Notes under the pieces: model-generated
What the model saw: only the letters and a program-made list of their open reading frames with translations
Database searches by the model: none
Told to the model about the DNA's origin: nothing
From: a virus
Direction: 5' to 3' (one strand)
Length of the DNA stretch: 25,350 bases
Virus record (IMG/VR): IMGVR_UViG_3300025872_000278
Location: 1-25,350 of that record
Made by a program: the position numbers and the translations under genes
Part shown: piece after piece, positions 1-6,861 of the stretch
Layout: each line of letters starts with the position of its first letter
Numbering within the stretch: the first letter of the stretch is position 1

Positions 1-78
1 ATGGGTCTGGGGGGGGGGGGCGGCTCTGAGACGGGCCTTGAGCTTCGAGAATGCCATCTTGATGGGATTGAGGTCGGG
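1..78 (-). pseudogene. IS630-family transposase C-terminal remnant
   Basis: On the minus strand the sequence reads P-D-L-N-P-I-K-M-A-F-S-K-L-K-A-R-L-R-A, the hallmark block at the end of the DDE domain of IS630-type transposases, where the family has NPIE with Glu as the third catalytic residue. Here that Glu is Lys. The codon just before the Pro (79-81) is TAG, in place of the usual Ser, and upstream similarity is lost. Downstream the frame runs into a poly-C tract read as prolines. This is a dead fragment. It marks the flank as a site of past IS activity. The family call rests on one short motif. Confidence 0.6.
9..20. repeat. Run of 12 G
   Basis: Twelve consecutive G residues lie inside the transposase remnant near the window edge. 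Runs this long are rare in bacterial coding DNA. It could be real slippage-prone sequence or a sequencing or assembly artefact next to a repeat copy of the IS. Confidence 0.7.
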
Positions 79-287
79 CTACCGGTTTCCGCTCCATGCG
101 GCCGCGCGAATTGCCGCTGAGACCATCAGAAGTACGGAGACGAAGCTCAGGACGTAACCTTTGTCTGCTTCGATCAGGCAACAAAGGACGCCTACGAGGA
201 GGCGCTGACGACCCGCATTGAAAGCTAGTTGTGTTCCTGATATGTCCCCCCTCGGCCATCCACCTGCGGGATCGTTCTGCTGAGCAT
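79..287. other. No intact gene; possible 3' end of a broken ORF
   Basis: No complete gene is visible. On the plus strand 121-228 is an open stretch of 35 codons, running from just after a TGA to a TAG, with coding-like composition and ending E-E-A-L-T-T-R-I-E-S. It may be the tail of a gene whose start was lost. I do not recognise the family. Confidence 0.3.
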
Positions 288-1248
288 ATGAAAACCGTCA
301 TCATCGTCGAAAAGTCCAGCCAGGCGCGGGACCTCCGGGCGGCAATCGGAAGCCACTTCGGGGAAATCCTGCCTGCGGAAGGCCACCTTAGCCGAAGTGG
401 AAGATGGCGCAGATGGCGCTGAAACGCTCCCACCCATGAAGGATGGCGAGACCGCAACCCTCAGCGATCCAAAGGTCAGTGCCTGCACCACCGAGCCGCC
501 GCCGCGCTACAATGAAGGCACGCTGATCGATGCGATGCAGAATGCCTGGAGGTTCGTCGATGACCCGGTGCTCCGTGACCGCCTGAAGGAGGCGAAGGGC
601 ATCGGCACGCCTGCCACTCGCGCCGAGATCATCAAGGGCCTGAAAGCCCAGAACATGCTTGCCGCATCGGGAAAGCTGGTCGTGCCCACGGCATCGGGGC
701 TGAAACTCTACGAACTTCTCGCGAAGGCGGCACCGAGCCTCGTGGATCCCGGCACCACCGCCCAGTGGGAGATGCGGCTTGATGAGGTGGTGCTTGGAGA
801 GAGCGACTTCCGCGCGGTGATTGATGGTATCGCAAGCAGCGCCGCCGATCTGATCTCCCGCCTGACGCAGCAGACGGGCGTCAAGGTGGATCTCGCGCCT
901 GCCTCACAGAGGCAGCGTGCAGGCAGGAGCCGCAGGTCTCCTGCAAGTCCAACCGCCACTTCCAGGAGGCGGAGACGCGGACCGGCACAAGCTTCCGAAA
1001 ATCCGATCACCGATGGACTCGGCCCCGACTCACGGGAGCAAATCCCGCCAGGGGCTGCCCAGCCTCAGCCCGCACGCGGAAATGCGAGGAAGCCCACACC
1101 GCGCATGCTAGCGTTTGCACGGGCGCTGGCTAGAAAGAACGCGATCCTCCTGCCCCGAGCCTGCGAACAGAGCTTCGATCACTGCCGCGCCTTCATAAAA
1201 CAGCACACCGGCGACAACGGGTTCAAAGTCAGGAACAGCGAGCGATGA
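288..1248 (+). pseudogene. topB: DNA topoisomerase III, internally deleted
   Basis: Two pieces of one gene are joined with most of the middle missing. From the ATG at 288 about 34 codons encode the start of the Toprim domain (MKTVIIVEKSSQARD, then ending PAEGHL). At about 390-400 the reading jumps to another frame (ORF 397-1248), which matches the C-terminal third of alphaproteobacterial topoisomerase III, with S-D-P-K-V, RYNEGTLIDAMQNAW and KEAKGIGTPATRAEIIKG, then a basic linker and a tail F-A-R-A-L-A-R-K-N. Roughly 400 residues, including the catalytic Tyr region, are gone and the junction is out of frame, so no active enzyme can be made. TopB of this type is usual in integrative conjugative elements and plasmids of Alphaproteobacteria, so the flank is probably a decayed element. 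An in-frame downstream start could still give a C-terminal fragment. Confidence 0.8.
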
Positions 1249-1324
1249 ACCGGGCAGCAAACCGCTGCCAGCAGCTTATAGGCGATGTCATGAATTCTGA
1301 AGTTCAAAGCCGAAAGTATCTTGG

Positions 1325-1828
1325 GTGAAGATAGCTGTCGACAGCTATTGGAATGTGACAGAGGCGACAGGCCCTCTCCAACCGGATGCCGTCATATCCA
1401 TCATGGACGTCGCCCACCTCGCCCCATCGCTCTGTCTCGCTCCCGAACGCCATCTGCATCTTGGATTCCACGACATTCAAAAGCCAGAGACAGGGAAGTC
1501 ACCACCTACCCAGGACCAGATTGCCAAGCTGATTGAATTTGCAAAAGATCATCGCAAGTCAGGCGCGCGGCATCTGCTGATCCACTGCATGGCGGGAGTA
1601 AGTCGTTATCCGGCCGCTGCCTGCATTCTCGCCGTTTCCGTCCGCCGCGAAGATCCTGTGAGATCAGCCGTTCAGTTGTTCAGGGCGGCTCCGTTTGCAG
1701 ATCCCAACATGTTGATGATTCGGCATGCGGATGAGTTGGGTGGATGGAAGGGGGCCATGTTATCAGCAGTTCGGTCGGCACAAGAGGTCCTTGCAATCGC
1801 GGGACAGCAACACCCATTCATGATCTGA
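1325..1828 (+). CDS. Tyrosine phosphatase-like protein
   Basis: The 167-aa product starts at GTG; the frame is open back to 1301 but has no better start. It belongs to the small alphaproteobacterial tyrosine-phosphatase-like proteins: an N-terminal V-I-S-I-M-D strand, the L-H-L-G-F-H-D-I segment at about residues 44-51, and the P-loop H-C-M-A-G-V-S-R (CX5R) near residues 87-94. Cys and Arg are the expected nucleophile and phosphate-binding residues. After the Arg the sequence is Tyr-Pro, where relatives usually have Ser or Thr, so catalysis may be altered. No signal peptide or membrane segment is seen, so it is probably cytoplasmic. It lies 76 bp after the broken topB and on the same strand; it belongs to the flank, not to the phage late operon. 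Substrate unknown. Confidence 0.65.
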   Translation: MKIAVDSYWNVTEATGPLQPDAVISIMDVAHLAPSLCLAPERHLHLGFHDIQKPETGKSPPTQDQIAKLIEFAKDHRKSGARHLLIHCMAGVSRYPAAACILAVSVRREDPVRSAVQLFRAAPFADPNMLMIRHADELGGWKGAMLSAVRSAQEVLAIAGQQHPFMI

Positions 1829-2100
1829 CCCGTGCGCCGTAGGCCGTCGGAGTATTTCCTACATGGTGGCATGTTCCCGCTTTGATCGGAAAGAACTTGC
1901 CCTTTTTGGGAAACGACTTTCCTTGGCGTTCTGGCAATGATCTCCGTGGGGACCCGGACCTGACAAGCGCGGGGACCGCAGGAGACGCCACACGGCGGGG
2001 TGGATCGAGCATGGTGATGGGAATGGCGGCGAACCCGCCCGGAGCCCATCAAGACCGGTTCGAGGATTCGCCGGCCCACATGACCGGTTGATACGGTCAA
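1829..2100. other. Intergenic junction between flank and prophage, no gene seen
   Basis: No supported gene, tRNA or recombination site is visible. Short open frames here lack ribosome binding sites and family resemblance. The sequence separates plus-strand island genes from the minus-strand phage operon, so the prophage boundary could lie here or further left. A 10-base direct repeat (GACCGGTTGA-like, near 2051 and 2081) is too short to call an att site. Confidence 0.5.
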
Positions 2101-2141
2101 TTGACAAGGGGGCGTGCCGTTGCAGCAGGCGGCCCGCCCCC
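2101..2141 (-). terminator. Probable terminator of the phage late operon
   Basis: Inverted arms 2108-2118 and 2131-2141 (GGGGGCGTGCC against GGCCCGCCCCC) form an 11-bp stem with one G-T pair and a 12-base loop. It starts about 30 bases past the stop of the last phage gene on the minus strand and is followed in that direction by TTGTCAATTG, a weak T tract. Position and stem strength support a transcription end; the poor T run keeps it tentative. Confidence 0.55.
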
Positions 2142-2170
2142 AATTCTTCCCGAAGGAGCGATATGAAAGG

Positions 2171-3154
2171 CTAGAAAGTCCCGCCATCCAGCGTCACTCC
2201 GTCGACGCTGCCGCCCGTAATCGCCACGGCGCTTGCGCTTTGCAACGCCATGGAATCGAGCCCGAGGTTCGTCCTCGCCGTCGCGGCATCGGTGAGGTCC
2301 GACAGGTTGGACGCCTTCGCAAGTTTCCCTGCGAGGGAGCTGGTCACAGTAGCCGAGAAGTTCGCATCATTGCCGAGAGCGGCGGCGAGTTCATTCAGCG
2401 TGTCGAGGGCGCCTGGGGAGCCATTGACGAGGGCCGCCACCGCGGCCGCCACGAAGGCGGTCGTCGCCAGTTGTGTTGAACTTGTACCCGCAGTCGCGGT
2501 CGGAGCAGTCGGCGTTCCGGTGAACGCTGGTGAGGCGAGAGGTGCCTTTGCAGCCAGAGTGGCATCGAGCCCGGTCACCTCTGAGGTCGGATGCGTGTGA
2601 GCCGCCGGCGTGAAGCTGGAGGGCTTCCCCGTTACCCCCGTCCACGCCACCGCATCAGCTGTTTCCGCCGCGTCTACCTTGCCGTTGTTGGTCGTGTCAT
2701 AGACGGACTTGAGCATGTCGCCGGCGCCCACGCTGGCAAGCGCATCCTGCACGAAAGCGGTCGTGGCGATCTGGGTGGTGTTGGTGGCAGGCGCAGCGGT
2801 CGGAGCCGTCGGGGTGCCGGTGAAGCCCGGAGAGGCCAGCGGGGCCTTCGCGCTTAGCAGCGTGTCGATCTGGCTCTTGCGCACGAGGTCCGTGCTGCCC
2901 GAGGCATCCTGCGACGCCTTCGGAACGGTGGAGAATGTTTTGGCGCCTGCGACCGTCTGGGCAGTGGTGAGATCGACGAAGGCGCCCTTGCCTGCCAGCG
3001 GAATGACCGAGGTGGCGTTTCCGGAACCATCGTCGCCCTTGCCGACATAGAGCGTGTCGTCGACCTCGTTGTGGGCGAGTTCGGCCGACTTGAGGGCGGA
3101 AGGTGCTCCGGCGATACCGGAGACGCGGCGCTTGATGCGAATGACGTTCGCCAT
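2171..3154 (-). CDS. Tail fibre / collar-type protein with repeats
   Basis: The 327-aa protein has a short N-terminal block (MANVIRIKRR, then L-Y-V-G-K-G) shared with the 396-aa fibre gene at 13731-14921, which suggests a common attachment domain. Residues 103-135 and 203-235 are near-copies of K-A-P-L-A-S-P-x-F-T-G-T-P-T-A-P-T followed by A-T-T-A-F-V, a repeat common in phage tail fibre and collar proteins. Between them is A-H-T-H-P-T-S-E-V-T-G-L at 185-196 with an HxH motif. The chain ends V-T-L-D-G-G-T-F. It is the last gene of the late operon, after the lysis genes and away from the main fibre block, as if it were an added or alternative fibre. Role inferred: host recognition or a tail appendage. 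The start has good spacing after AAGGACACC. Confidence 0.75.
   Translation of the reverse strand: MANVIRIKRRVSGIAGAPSALKSAELAHNEVDDTLYVGKGDDGSGNATSVIPLAGKGAFVDLTTAQTVAGAKTFSTVPKASQDASGSTDLVRKSQIDTLLSAKAPLASPGFTGTPTAPTAAPATNTTQIATTAFVQDALASVGAGDMLKSVYDTTNNGKVDAAETADAVAWTGVTGKPSSFTPAAHTHPTSEVTGLDATLAAKAPLASPAFTGTPTAPTATAGTSSTQLATTAFVAAAVAALVNGSPGALDTLNELAAALGNDANFSATVTSSLAGKLAKASNLSDLTDAATARTNLGLDSMALQSASAVAITGGSVDGVTLDGGTF
2450..2848 (-). repeat. Intragenic fibre repeats, two copies
   Basis: Segments 2750-2848 and 2450-2548 encode near-identical 33-residue units (KAPLASP, then FTGTPTAPT). A third, diverged copy is in the other fibre gene at 14472-14570. Such shared units let fibre genes exchange parts by recombination. 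Confidence 0.75.
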
Positions 3155-3182
3155 GTGAGGTGTCCTTCAAGTTAGATTGATG

Positions 3183-3404
3183 TCAGAAGTTGCCGCCATC
3201 GAGCACGATGCCGGTGTCGAGATTTCCGGGTGGACCCTGCGGACCTGCCAGACCTTGCTGTCCAGGCTCCCCGGGAGGGCCCGGTGAACCGAGGATTCGG
3301 ATGGACACGGGAGCGGACAAAATGCGGAGCTTCACCGGACTGTTGGCATGCACCTTGAGCCGGATCGGTCCCGTGGCGATGCGGCAGATGGCGGCCACCG
3401 TCAT
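3183..3404 (-). CDS. Small collagen-like tail protein
   Basis: The 73-aa protein has about 38 residues of beta-like N-terminal sequence, then seven G-X-Y triplets (residues 39-59: GSP GPP GEP GQQ GLA GPQ GPP), then a C-terminus G-I-V-L-D-G-G-N-F. Collagen-like triplets in phage proteins usually form short trimeric rods in fibres or other appendages. The start ATG overlaps the TGA of the preceding gene (ATGA), so the two are probably coupled. Its last residues match those of the next gene (LDGGTF) and of the 398-aa protein at 14946-16142 (LDGGAY). It is unusually short for a fibre and might be an adaptor or tip piece. Family unknown beyond the repeats. Confidence 0.65.
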   Translation of the reverse strand: MTVAAICRIATGPIRLKVHANSPVKLRILSAPVSIRILGSPGPPGEPGQQGLAGPQGPPGNLDTGIVLDGGNF

Positions 3405-3748
3405 CCAGGCCCCCGCGTCACCGGCTGCACGACCGGGATTTCGAGGAGGAAGGCGAGATGACGGGGTGGCGACAGATCGGTGCGCACAAGATCCAGAACT
3501 GCGGTCCCGGGTCCCAGCGCGGCCGTGGCGGCAGGCGGCAACACGATTTCCAGAACCCGGTCCGAGCGCCGCTGCAGGGCGCCATTCCCGCTGGTCAATG
3601 TTGCCACCACGGCGGCGGCGCTTAGCTTCGTGCGCAACTGTCCGGCGAACTCGGCTCCCGCCGGAAACAGGTCACTCTCGGCCTCGATCTGCAGGCGGTA
3701 CTCGTACCCGATGATGATGGCGGGGCCATCGGCGATGGAGACGCTCAT
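3401..3748 (-). CDS. Phage protein of unknown function, fibre-associated
   Basis: The 115-aa product starts at the ATG whose first bases overlap the Rz1 stop (ATGA); a GTG three codons earlier is also possible. It has no membrane segment and reads as a beta-rich domain (I-I-I-G-Y-E-Y-R-L-Q-I-E-A-E, then V-L-E-I-V-L-P). The pattern resembles small phage proteins placed beside collagen-like or fibre genes, but I cannot name a family. It is coupled to both neighbours, lying between the spanins and the collagen-like gene, so a role with the downstream appendage proteins is the simplest guess. Confidence 0.6.
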   Translation of the reverse strand: MSVSIADGPAIIIGYEYRLQIEAESDLFPAGAEFAGQLRTKLSAAAVVATLTSGNGALQRRSDRVLEIVLPPAATAALGPGTAVLDLVRTDLSPPRHLAFLLEIPVVQPVTRGPG

Positions 3749-3945
3749 GGTTTCCACCCGCAGATCTTCGCACCCGCCTCGTTGTGAGAGACGATCTGCT
3801 CCCTGGTCTGCCGGGTCAGCACATCATGCCGGGAAGGCTTGATGGGCTGGGCCCAGTCGCAGTCGCTTTTCAGCCGCGGATCAGTCGCGCATCCAGCGGT
3901 CGAGACGGCGATCAAGAGCAGCATCGCTGCCGGTCTGTACGTCAT
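3745..3945 (-). CDS. Outer-membrane spanin lipoprotein (Rz1-like)
   Basis: The 66-aa protein starts at the ATG at 3945, preceded by CAGGAGA at good spacing. It has a short lipoprotein signal (M-L-L-L-I-A-V-S-T-A-G-C) with Cys19 as the lipidation site, followed by a short periplasmic part (C-D-W-A-Q-P-I, then S-H-N-E-A-G-A-K-I-C-G-W). The frame is open further upstream, but that part is a shadow of Rz. The start lies inside the i-spanin gene in another frame and the gene runs past its end, the classic overlapping Rz/Rz1 layout. Together the pair would link inner and outer membrane and fuse them in the last step of lysis. Confidence 0.75.
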   Translation of the reverse strand: MTYRPAAMLLLIAVSTAGCATDPRLKSDCDWAQPIKPSRHDVLTRQTREQIVSHNEAGAKICGWKP

Positions 3946-4138
3946 GCCGGATGTCTCCTGATTGGCGTTGGGCCTTCTCGCGGACCTGGGCGCGCCTGGC
4001 TTCCCAGGAGGCCTTGCCGGCCGTTCTTCCCCTGAGCCACGCGATACCGAGGGCCGCCACCAACGCGCCCGCCAGCACCGCCCAGCCCGAGAGGCGGGAC
4101 CAGGCGGCGCCAAGGATGGAAAGAAGAAGCCCCGTCAC
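3881..4138 (-). CDS. Inner-membrane spanin (Rz-like)
   Basis: The 85-aa protein starts at a GTG that overlaps the endolysin stop (GTGA). An N-terminal membrane segment spans about residues 18-35 (G-W-A-V-L-A-G-A-L-V-A-A-L-G-I-A-W-L), and the rest is a charged helix with K-A-S-W-E-A-R-R and D-R-R-L-D-R-W-M-R-D at the end. This fits an i-spanin with a short coiled periplasmic part. At 85 residues it is much shorter than lambda Rz (about 150), so it must span the periplasm with a short stalk plus its partner. The last 65 bases overlap Rz1 in another frame. Confidence 0.72.
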   Translation of the reverse strand: MTGLLLSILGAAWSRLSGWAVLAGALVAALGIAWLRGRTAGKASWEARRAQVREKAQRQSGDIRHDVQTGSDAALDRRLDRWMRD

Positions 4139-5070
4139 GGCGTCTTCCCGATGCGGAAGTCCTCGATGCGGGCGGCCTTCGCCTTACAAGCCAGCACGAT
4201 GACGATGAGAAAGATCACCGCCCCCGCCCATGGCAACAGAGGCATCAGCCAGTCCGAGAGATTAAGCAGTCCGACGGTGCGCTCGGTCACGTCCTTCGCG
4301 CGCTCGGCCGTTTCCACGGCAGGAGCGATGACGGAAGCCGCAGCCCCCGCCATGCCCACGACGCCGGTGACGATCTGCGCATCCGCAGCCTTTACGATCC
4401 GCGAGCCCTCGGGCTTGCCGCCAGCACGCTCCCGCGACACTTCTCGGGGCTTCGCCTTCTGCAGGGCCTCCACGAGAACGGGATCCACATCCGGGCTGAG
4501 ACCCAGCCCGTTGTCGGCGCGGAACGCCAGCACGGCGGCCCGGGTCCGAGGACCGTAACGCCCGTCCACAATGCCGACCTCGAAATACCCCAGATCCTTC
4601 AGCTGCTGCTGGACGACCTTCATCTCCGGGCGCTGGGGAGCATCCGAACGCAGCGGCCGCCGGATGCCGAGCAGGCGCGATTTGGCATACCGCGCAACGG
4701 TGACGCCATCCGACTGGTTGCCCCCCAGCACCTCGATCTGTGAGCCCGTGGCCTTGAGGAAGAAGGCGACATGGCCCTGCGTCGTGCTGGAGCCGCGCGT
4801 GAAGATCACGACATCGCCTTCTCGCGCCTGCTCAATGCCTGGAACCTTCTCGCCCCAGGTGAGGTAAGAGCGCGCATTGAGCTTGCGGGTGGACGAGACC
4901 CCTGCCTTCTCGAGGCAATGCCCGACGAAGGCGGCGCACCAGGCAACCTCATCATGCTCGACCCAGTCATGGCCGACGGTGCGGTACATCTCCATGACCT
5001 TCGGGTTGTCGGCGGAGCCCTTGATCTCTTTCGTGCCGAGATAGCTGCGGGCGATAGTCATGTGGTTCAT
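4135..5070 (-). CDS. Endolysin: Cys/His hydrolase, PG-binding domain, C-terminal membrane anchor
   Basis: The 311-aa protein starts at 5070, right after a strong AAGGAGG site; a longer frame to 5115 has no such site. Residues 1-140 match the TIGR02594 NlpC/P60-like family: Cys45 in V-A-W-C-A-A-F, His100 in Q-G-H-V-A-F-F, and Asn118 in G-G-N-Q as the likely catalytic set. Residues about 150-203 are a peptidoglycan-binding domain (V-Q-Q-Q-L-K-D-L-G-Y-F, then D-G-R-Y-G-P-R-T-R-A-A-V). The C-terminus holds a moderately hydrophobic stretch at 232-250 and a clear membrane segment at about 278-296, ending in basic residues. No N-terminal signal is seen. It cuts cell-wall peptides during lysis. The C-terminal anchor is unusual for a phage lysin and may replace or assist a holin. 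Confidence 0.8.
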   Translation of the reverse strand: MNHMTIARSYLGTKEIKGSADNPKVMEMYRTVGHDWVEHDEVAWCAAFVGHCLEKAGVSSTRKLNARSYLTWGEKVPGIEQAREGDVVIFTRGSSTTQGHVAFFLKATGSQIEVLGGNQSDGVTVARYAKSRLLGIRRPLRSDAPQRPEMKVVQQQLKDLGYFEVGIVDGRYGPRTRAAVLAFRADNGLGLSPDVDPVLVEALQKAKPREVSRERAGGKPEGSRIVKAADAQIVTGVVGMAGAAASVIAPAVETAERAKDVTERTVGLLNLSDWLMPLLPWAGAVIFLIVIVLACKAKAARIEDFRIGKTP

Positions 5071-5145
5071 GGGCAAAAGCCTCCTTCTTGCCAGAAGGCC
5101 CGTGGCCTTCGGCATTGGTTGGGTCTGGAGATGTGAGAGGGGTGG

Positions 5146-5171
5146 AAAATGCCTGCCGCTCAGGGCGGCAG
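5146..5171 (-). terminator. Weak terminator-like hairpin
   Basis: Arms 5153-5159 and 5165-5171 (CTGCCGC / GCGGCAG) make a 7-bp stem with a 5-base loop that includes the stop of the holin candidate. On the minus strand ATTTTCC follows. It lies before the endolysin gene and could trim or attenuate the message. Confidence 0.35.
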
Positions 5172-5474
5172 CTTGGTCAGATGCTCGAGCAGAAAGTCAT
5201 AGAGCTTGTCGATCTTGCCCTCGATGGCGTCGAAGCGCTTGGCGATCGAGGGCTGGTCGATGCGGGCGACGTCGAGTTCCAGCATGCCGACGCGGGCGCG
5301 GATGTCGTGGATGTCGGCCTTGATGATGGCGATGTCCTTGGTGACTTGGCTGGTAGCATCGGGAACGAGCGCCTCCTTCAGCTTCACCATGGCGAGAAGG
5401 GCGCCAGCGAGGCCGCCCAGCCCGACCACGAAGTAAACCACCGTGGGGATGTCCCCGGTCCAGTCCTGCACCAT
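5160..5474 (-). CDS. Small membrane protein, holin candidate
   Basis: The 104-aa protein has one membrane segment at about residues 9-31 (I-P-T-V-V-Y-F-V-V-G-L-G-G-L-A-G-A-L-L-A), followed by a long charged helix with heptad character (I-K-A-D-I-H-D-I-R-A-R-V) and an end K-L-Y-D-F-L-L-E-H-L. A good AGGAGG site precedes the ATG. The layout (N-terminal anchor then coiled coil) is like DUF2730-type phage proteins. Its place directly before the endolysin suggests a lysis role, as holin or antiholin. With a single membrane segment and no named family match, it could equally be another small membrane protein. Confidence 0.6.
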   Translation of the reverse strand: MVQDWTGDIPTVVYFVVGLGGLAGALLAMVKLKEALVPDATSQVTKDIAIIKADIHDIRARVGMLELDVARIDQPSIAKRFDAIEGKIDKLYDFLLEHLTKLPP

Positions 5475-5488
5475 GCGGGAACCTCCTG

Positions 5489-6496
5489 TTACGTATCGGA
5501 CGAAGCACCCGGCCCGGGCTGCTTCAAGCTGAGTTGCGTGACGAAGCCCCCGCCCCGCGAATAATTGTGCGTGACGCTTTCGATGCGGTACGGACCATCG
5601 ACGCCGGGGCGTGCACCCGTGACGATGCAGAGCCCGTCCGGAATGGCGGAGGTGTTGCCCTCGATGGTGACGCTGCCTTCGCCCGCGTCGCGTTCCGAGG
5701 TCGCCTTGTCGGAGACGGTCTGCTGATTAGCCTCATCTACATCAGGCTTCGCGTAGCGATGGTCGTGCCGGGCATCGACGGTGAGATAGGTGTCCTCCTC
5801 CGCCTCCTGCCATTCGGCCCTCCGGGAATCGTACCAGCGGGCCCGCACTTTCGAATACTGCGCCCGCCCGAGCGAGGGCGAGATGTCCCAGCCGTGGAGG
5901 TTACGTCCCCAGGCTGCGATGACCGCCACCGTGTAGGTCCCACCCCGCTTCGACATGATGGCGCATGTGCCCTGGATGCGGAAATTGCCGCCGATCTCGC
6001 GGGCCAGCCTCTCCCCCATGTGGATGAAGCTCTCGTCCCGCATCTCGAAATATCTGCGGGTGATCGCGGCAAGCGACGGGTCGATCTCGACGTCCGCAAC
6101 GCCGGCGGTTCTGCCCGCCACCTTCAGGATGTCAGCGACCGTGCTGTCGTCGAAATGCCGCTGCTGGCCTTCCTTCGGCTTCTTCGTAGTATCCATGCCC
6201 TTGGCGGAGATCGACAGCGTGCGTCCGCTGCCACGCGAGCCCGATGACCTCACCTCGTCCACCGTGCCGGTGAACACGACGCGCACCCCCTCGCCTTCCC
6301 AGCCCACCGCCACGACGACGGGGGCGCCGATCCGGGGGAGAACGATGCGGCCGCCAGTGTCGTCAATCTCGAGACTGGCCGTGTCGGAATGGGTGCCGAC
6401 ATTGTCGGAGACGGTGAGCGAGATCAGCACGGGCATGAGCGTCGTGGTGATGTTGATGCCCGCCACCGTCACCATGAACACCGCGCGCTTCGACAT
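5489..6496 (-). CDS. D: Baseplate hub protein gpD (late control protein family)
   Basis: The 335-aa product matches the P2 gpD family, the central hub at the tail tip (equivalent to T4 gp27). Features seen: an N-terminal beta domain ending in V-V-F-T-G-T-V-D-E-V, the S-I-S-A-K-G-M-D segment at about residues 95-102 followed by the Lys-rich K-K-P-K-E-G, the D-D-S-T-V-A-D-I-L helix, and a C-terminal part with D-A-R-H-D-H-R-Y and G-P-Y-R-I-E-S-V-T-H-N-Y-S-R-G-G-G-F-V-T. The length is near P2 gpD (387). It follows gpX after six bases, as in P2 (T-U-X-D), and would trimerise below the spike gpV. Confidence 0.9.
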   Translation of the reverse strand: MSKRAVFMVTVAGINITTTLMPVLISLTVSDNVGTHSDTASLEIDDTGGRIVLPRIGAPVVVAVGWEGEGVRVVFTGTVDEVRSSGSRGSGRTLSISAKGMDTTKKPKEGQQRHFDDSTVADILKVAGRTAGVADVEIDPSLAAITRRYFEMRDESFIHMGERLAREIGGNFRIQGTCAIMSKRGGTYTVAVIAAWGRNLHGWDISPSLGRAQYSKVRARWYDSRRAEWQEAEEDTYLTVDARHDHRYAKPDVDEANQQTVSDKATSERDAGEGSVTIEGNTSAIPDGLCIVTGARPGVDGPYRIESVTHNYSRGGGFVTQLSLKQPGPGASSDT

Positions 6497-6502
6497 TGGA
6501 GG

Positions 6503-6730
6503 TCACCACAGCCTAACAGGATCGAGGATCGCAGGCTCCCGCGGTATGGGAACGGGAAGATCGAACGCCGTGCCAAGCGGAAGATGGGATCCAGAGCCTG
6601 CCAACCCCGGATTGCGATCAAGGATCTGCTCGACGAGCCCCGGCATGGGCCGCCGGAAGCGCCGCCAGACGATAAGCGACAGGGTGATTCCGTCGCCTTC
6701 CACGGTGATACGCTCGACGACCTCGCTCAT
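6503..6730 (-). CDS. X: Tail protein X
   Basis: The 75-aa protein fits the P2 gpX family in size, content and place. Residues 10-27 (V-E-G-D-G-I-T-L-S-L-I-V-W-R-R-F) and the following L-V-E-Q-I-L-D-R-N-P-G-L-A are a LysM-like fold pattern, and the end has D-L-P-V-P. I chose the ATG at 6730; the longer frame upstream is antisense to the cargo gene. In P2, X sits between U and D. Here 586 bases including an opposite-strand gene separate it from U. Confidence 0.85.
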   Translation of the reverse strand: MSEVVERITVEGDGITLSLIVWRRFRRPMPGLVEQILDRNPGLAGSGSHLPLGTAFDLPVPIPREPAILDPVRLW

Positions 6731-6861
6731 GTGGGCCCCCTTTCGTGAACAAACGGCCTTCCGGACCGCTTTCCATTGACATGGGTCTGGATTTGACCCC
6801 GACTGTGAAGAGGCCAGTCCGGAATGTCCCGTGCGCAGCCAGACAGCGGAGAGGGAATGCC

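Noticed and set aside
1868-1879. 12-base match GGCATGTTCCCG shared with the complement of the inverted repeat at 23638-23649
   Set aside because: Many 12-base matches are expected by chance in 25 kb on two strands, and the surrounding bases do not match, so it is not evidence of att sites or a common operator.
2051-2091. Short direct repeat of GACCGGTT as a possible att core
   Set aside because: It is too short, both copies are on the same side of the prophage, and there is no integrase gene or tRNA nearby.
3945-4113. Longer Rz1 frame starting at 4113
   Set aside because: The extra 56 residues are a shadow of Rz; the ATG at 3945 has a ribosome site and directly gives a lipoprotein signal.
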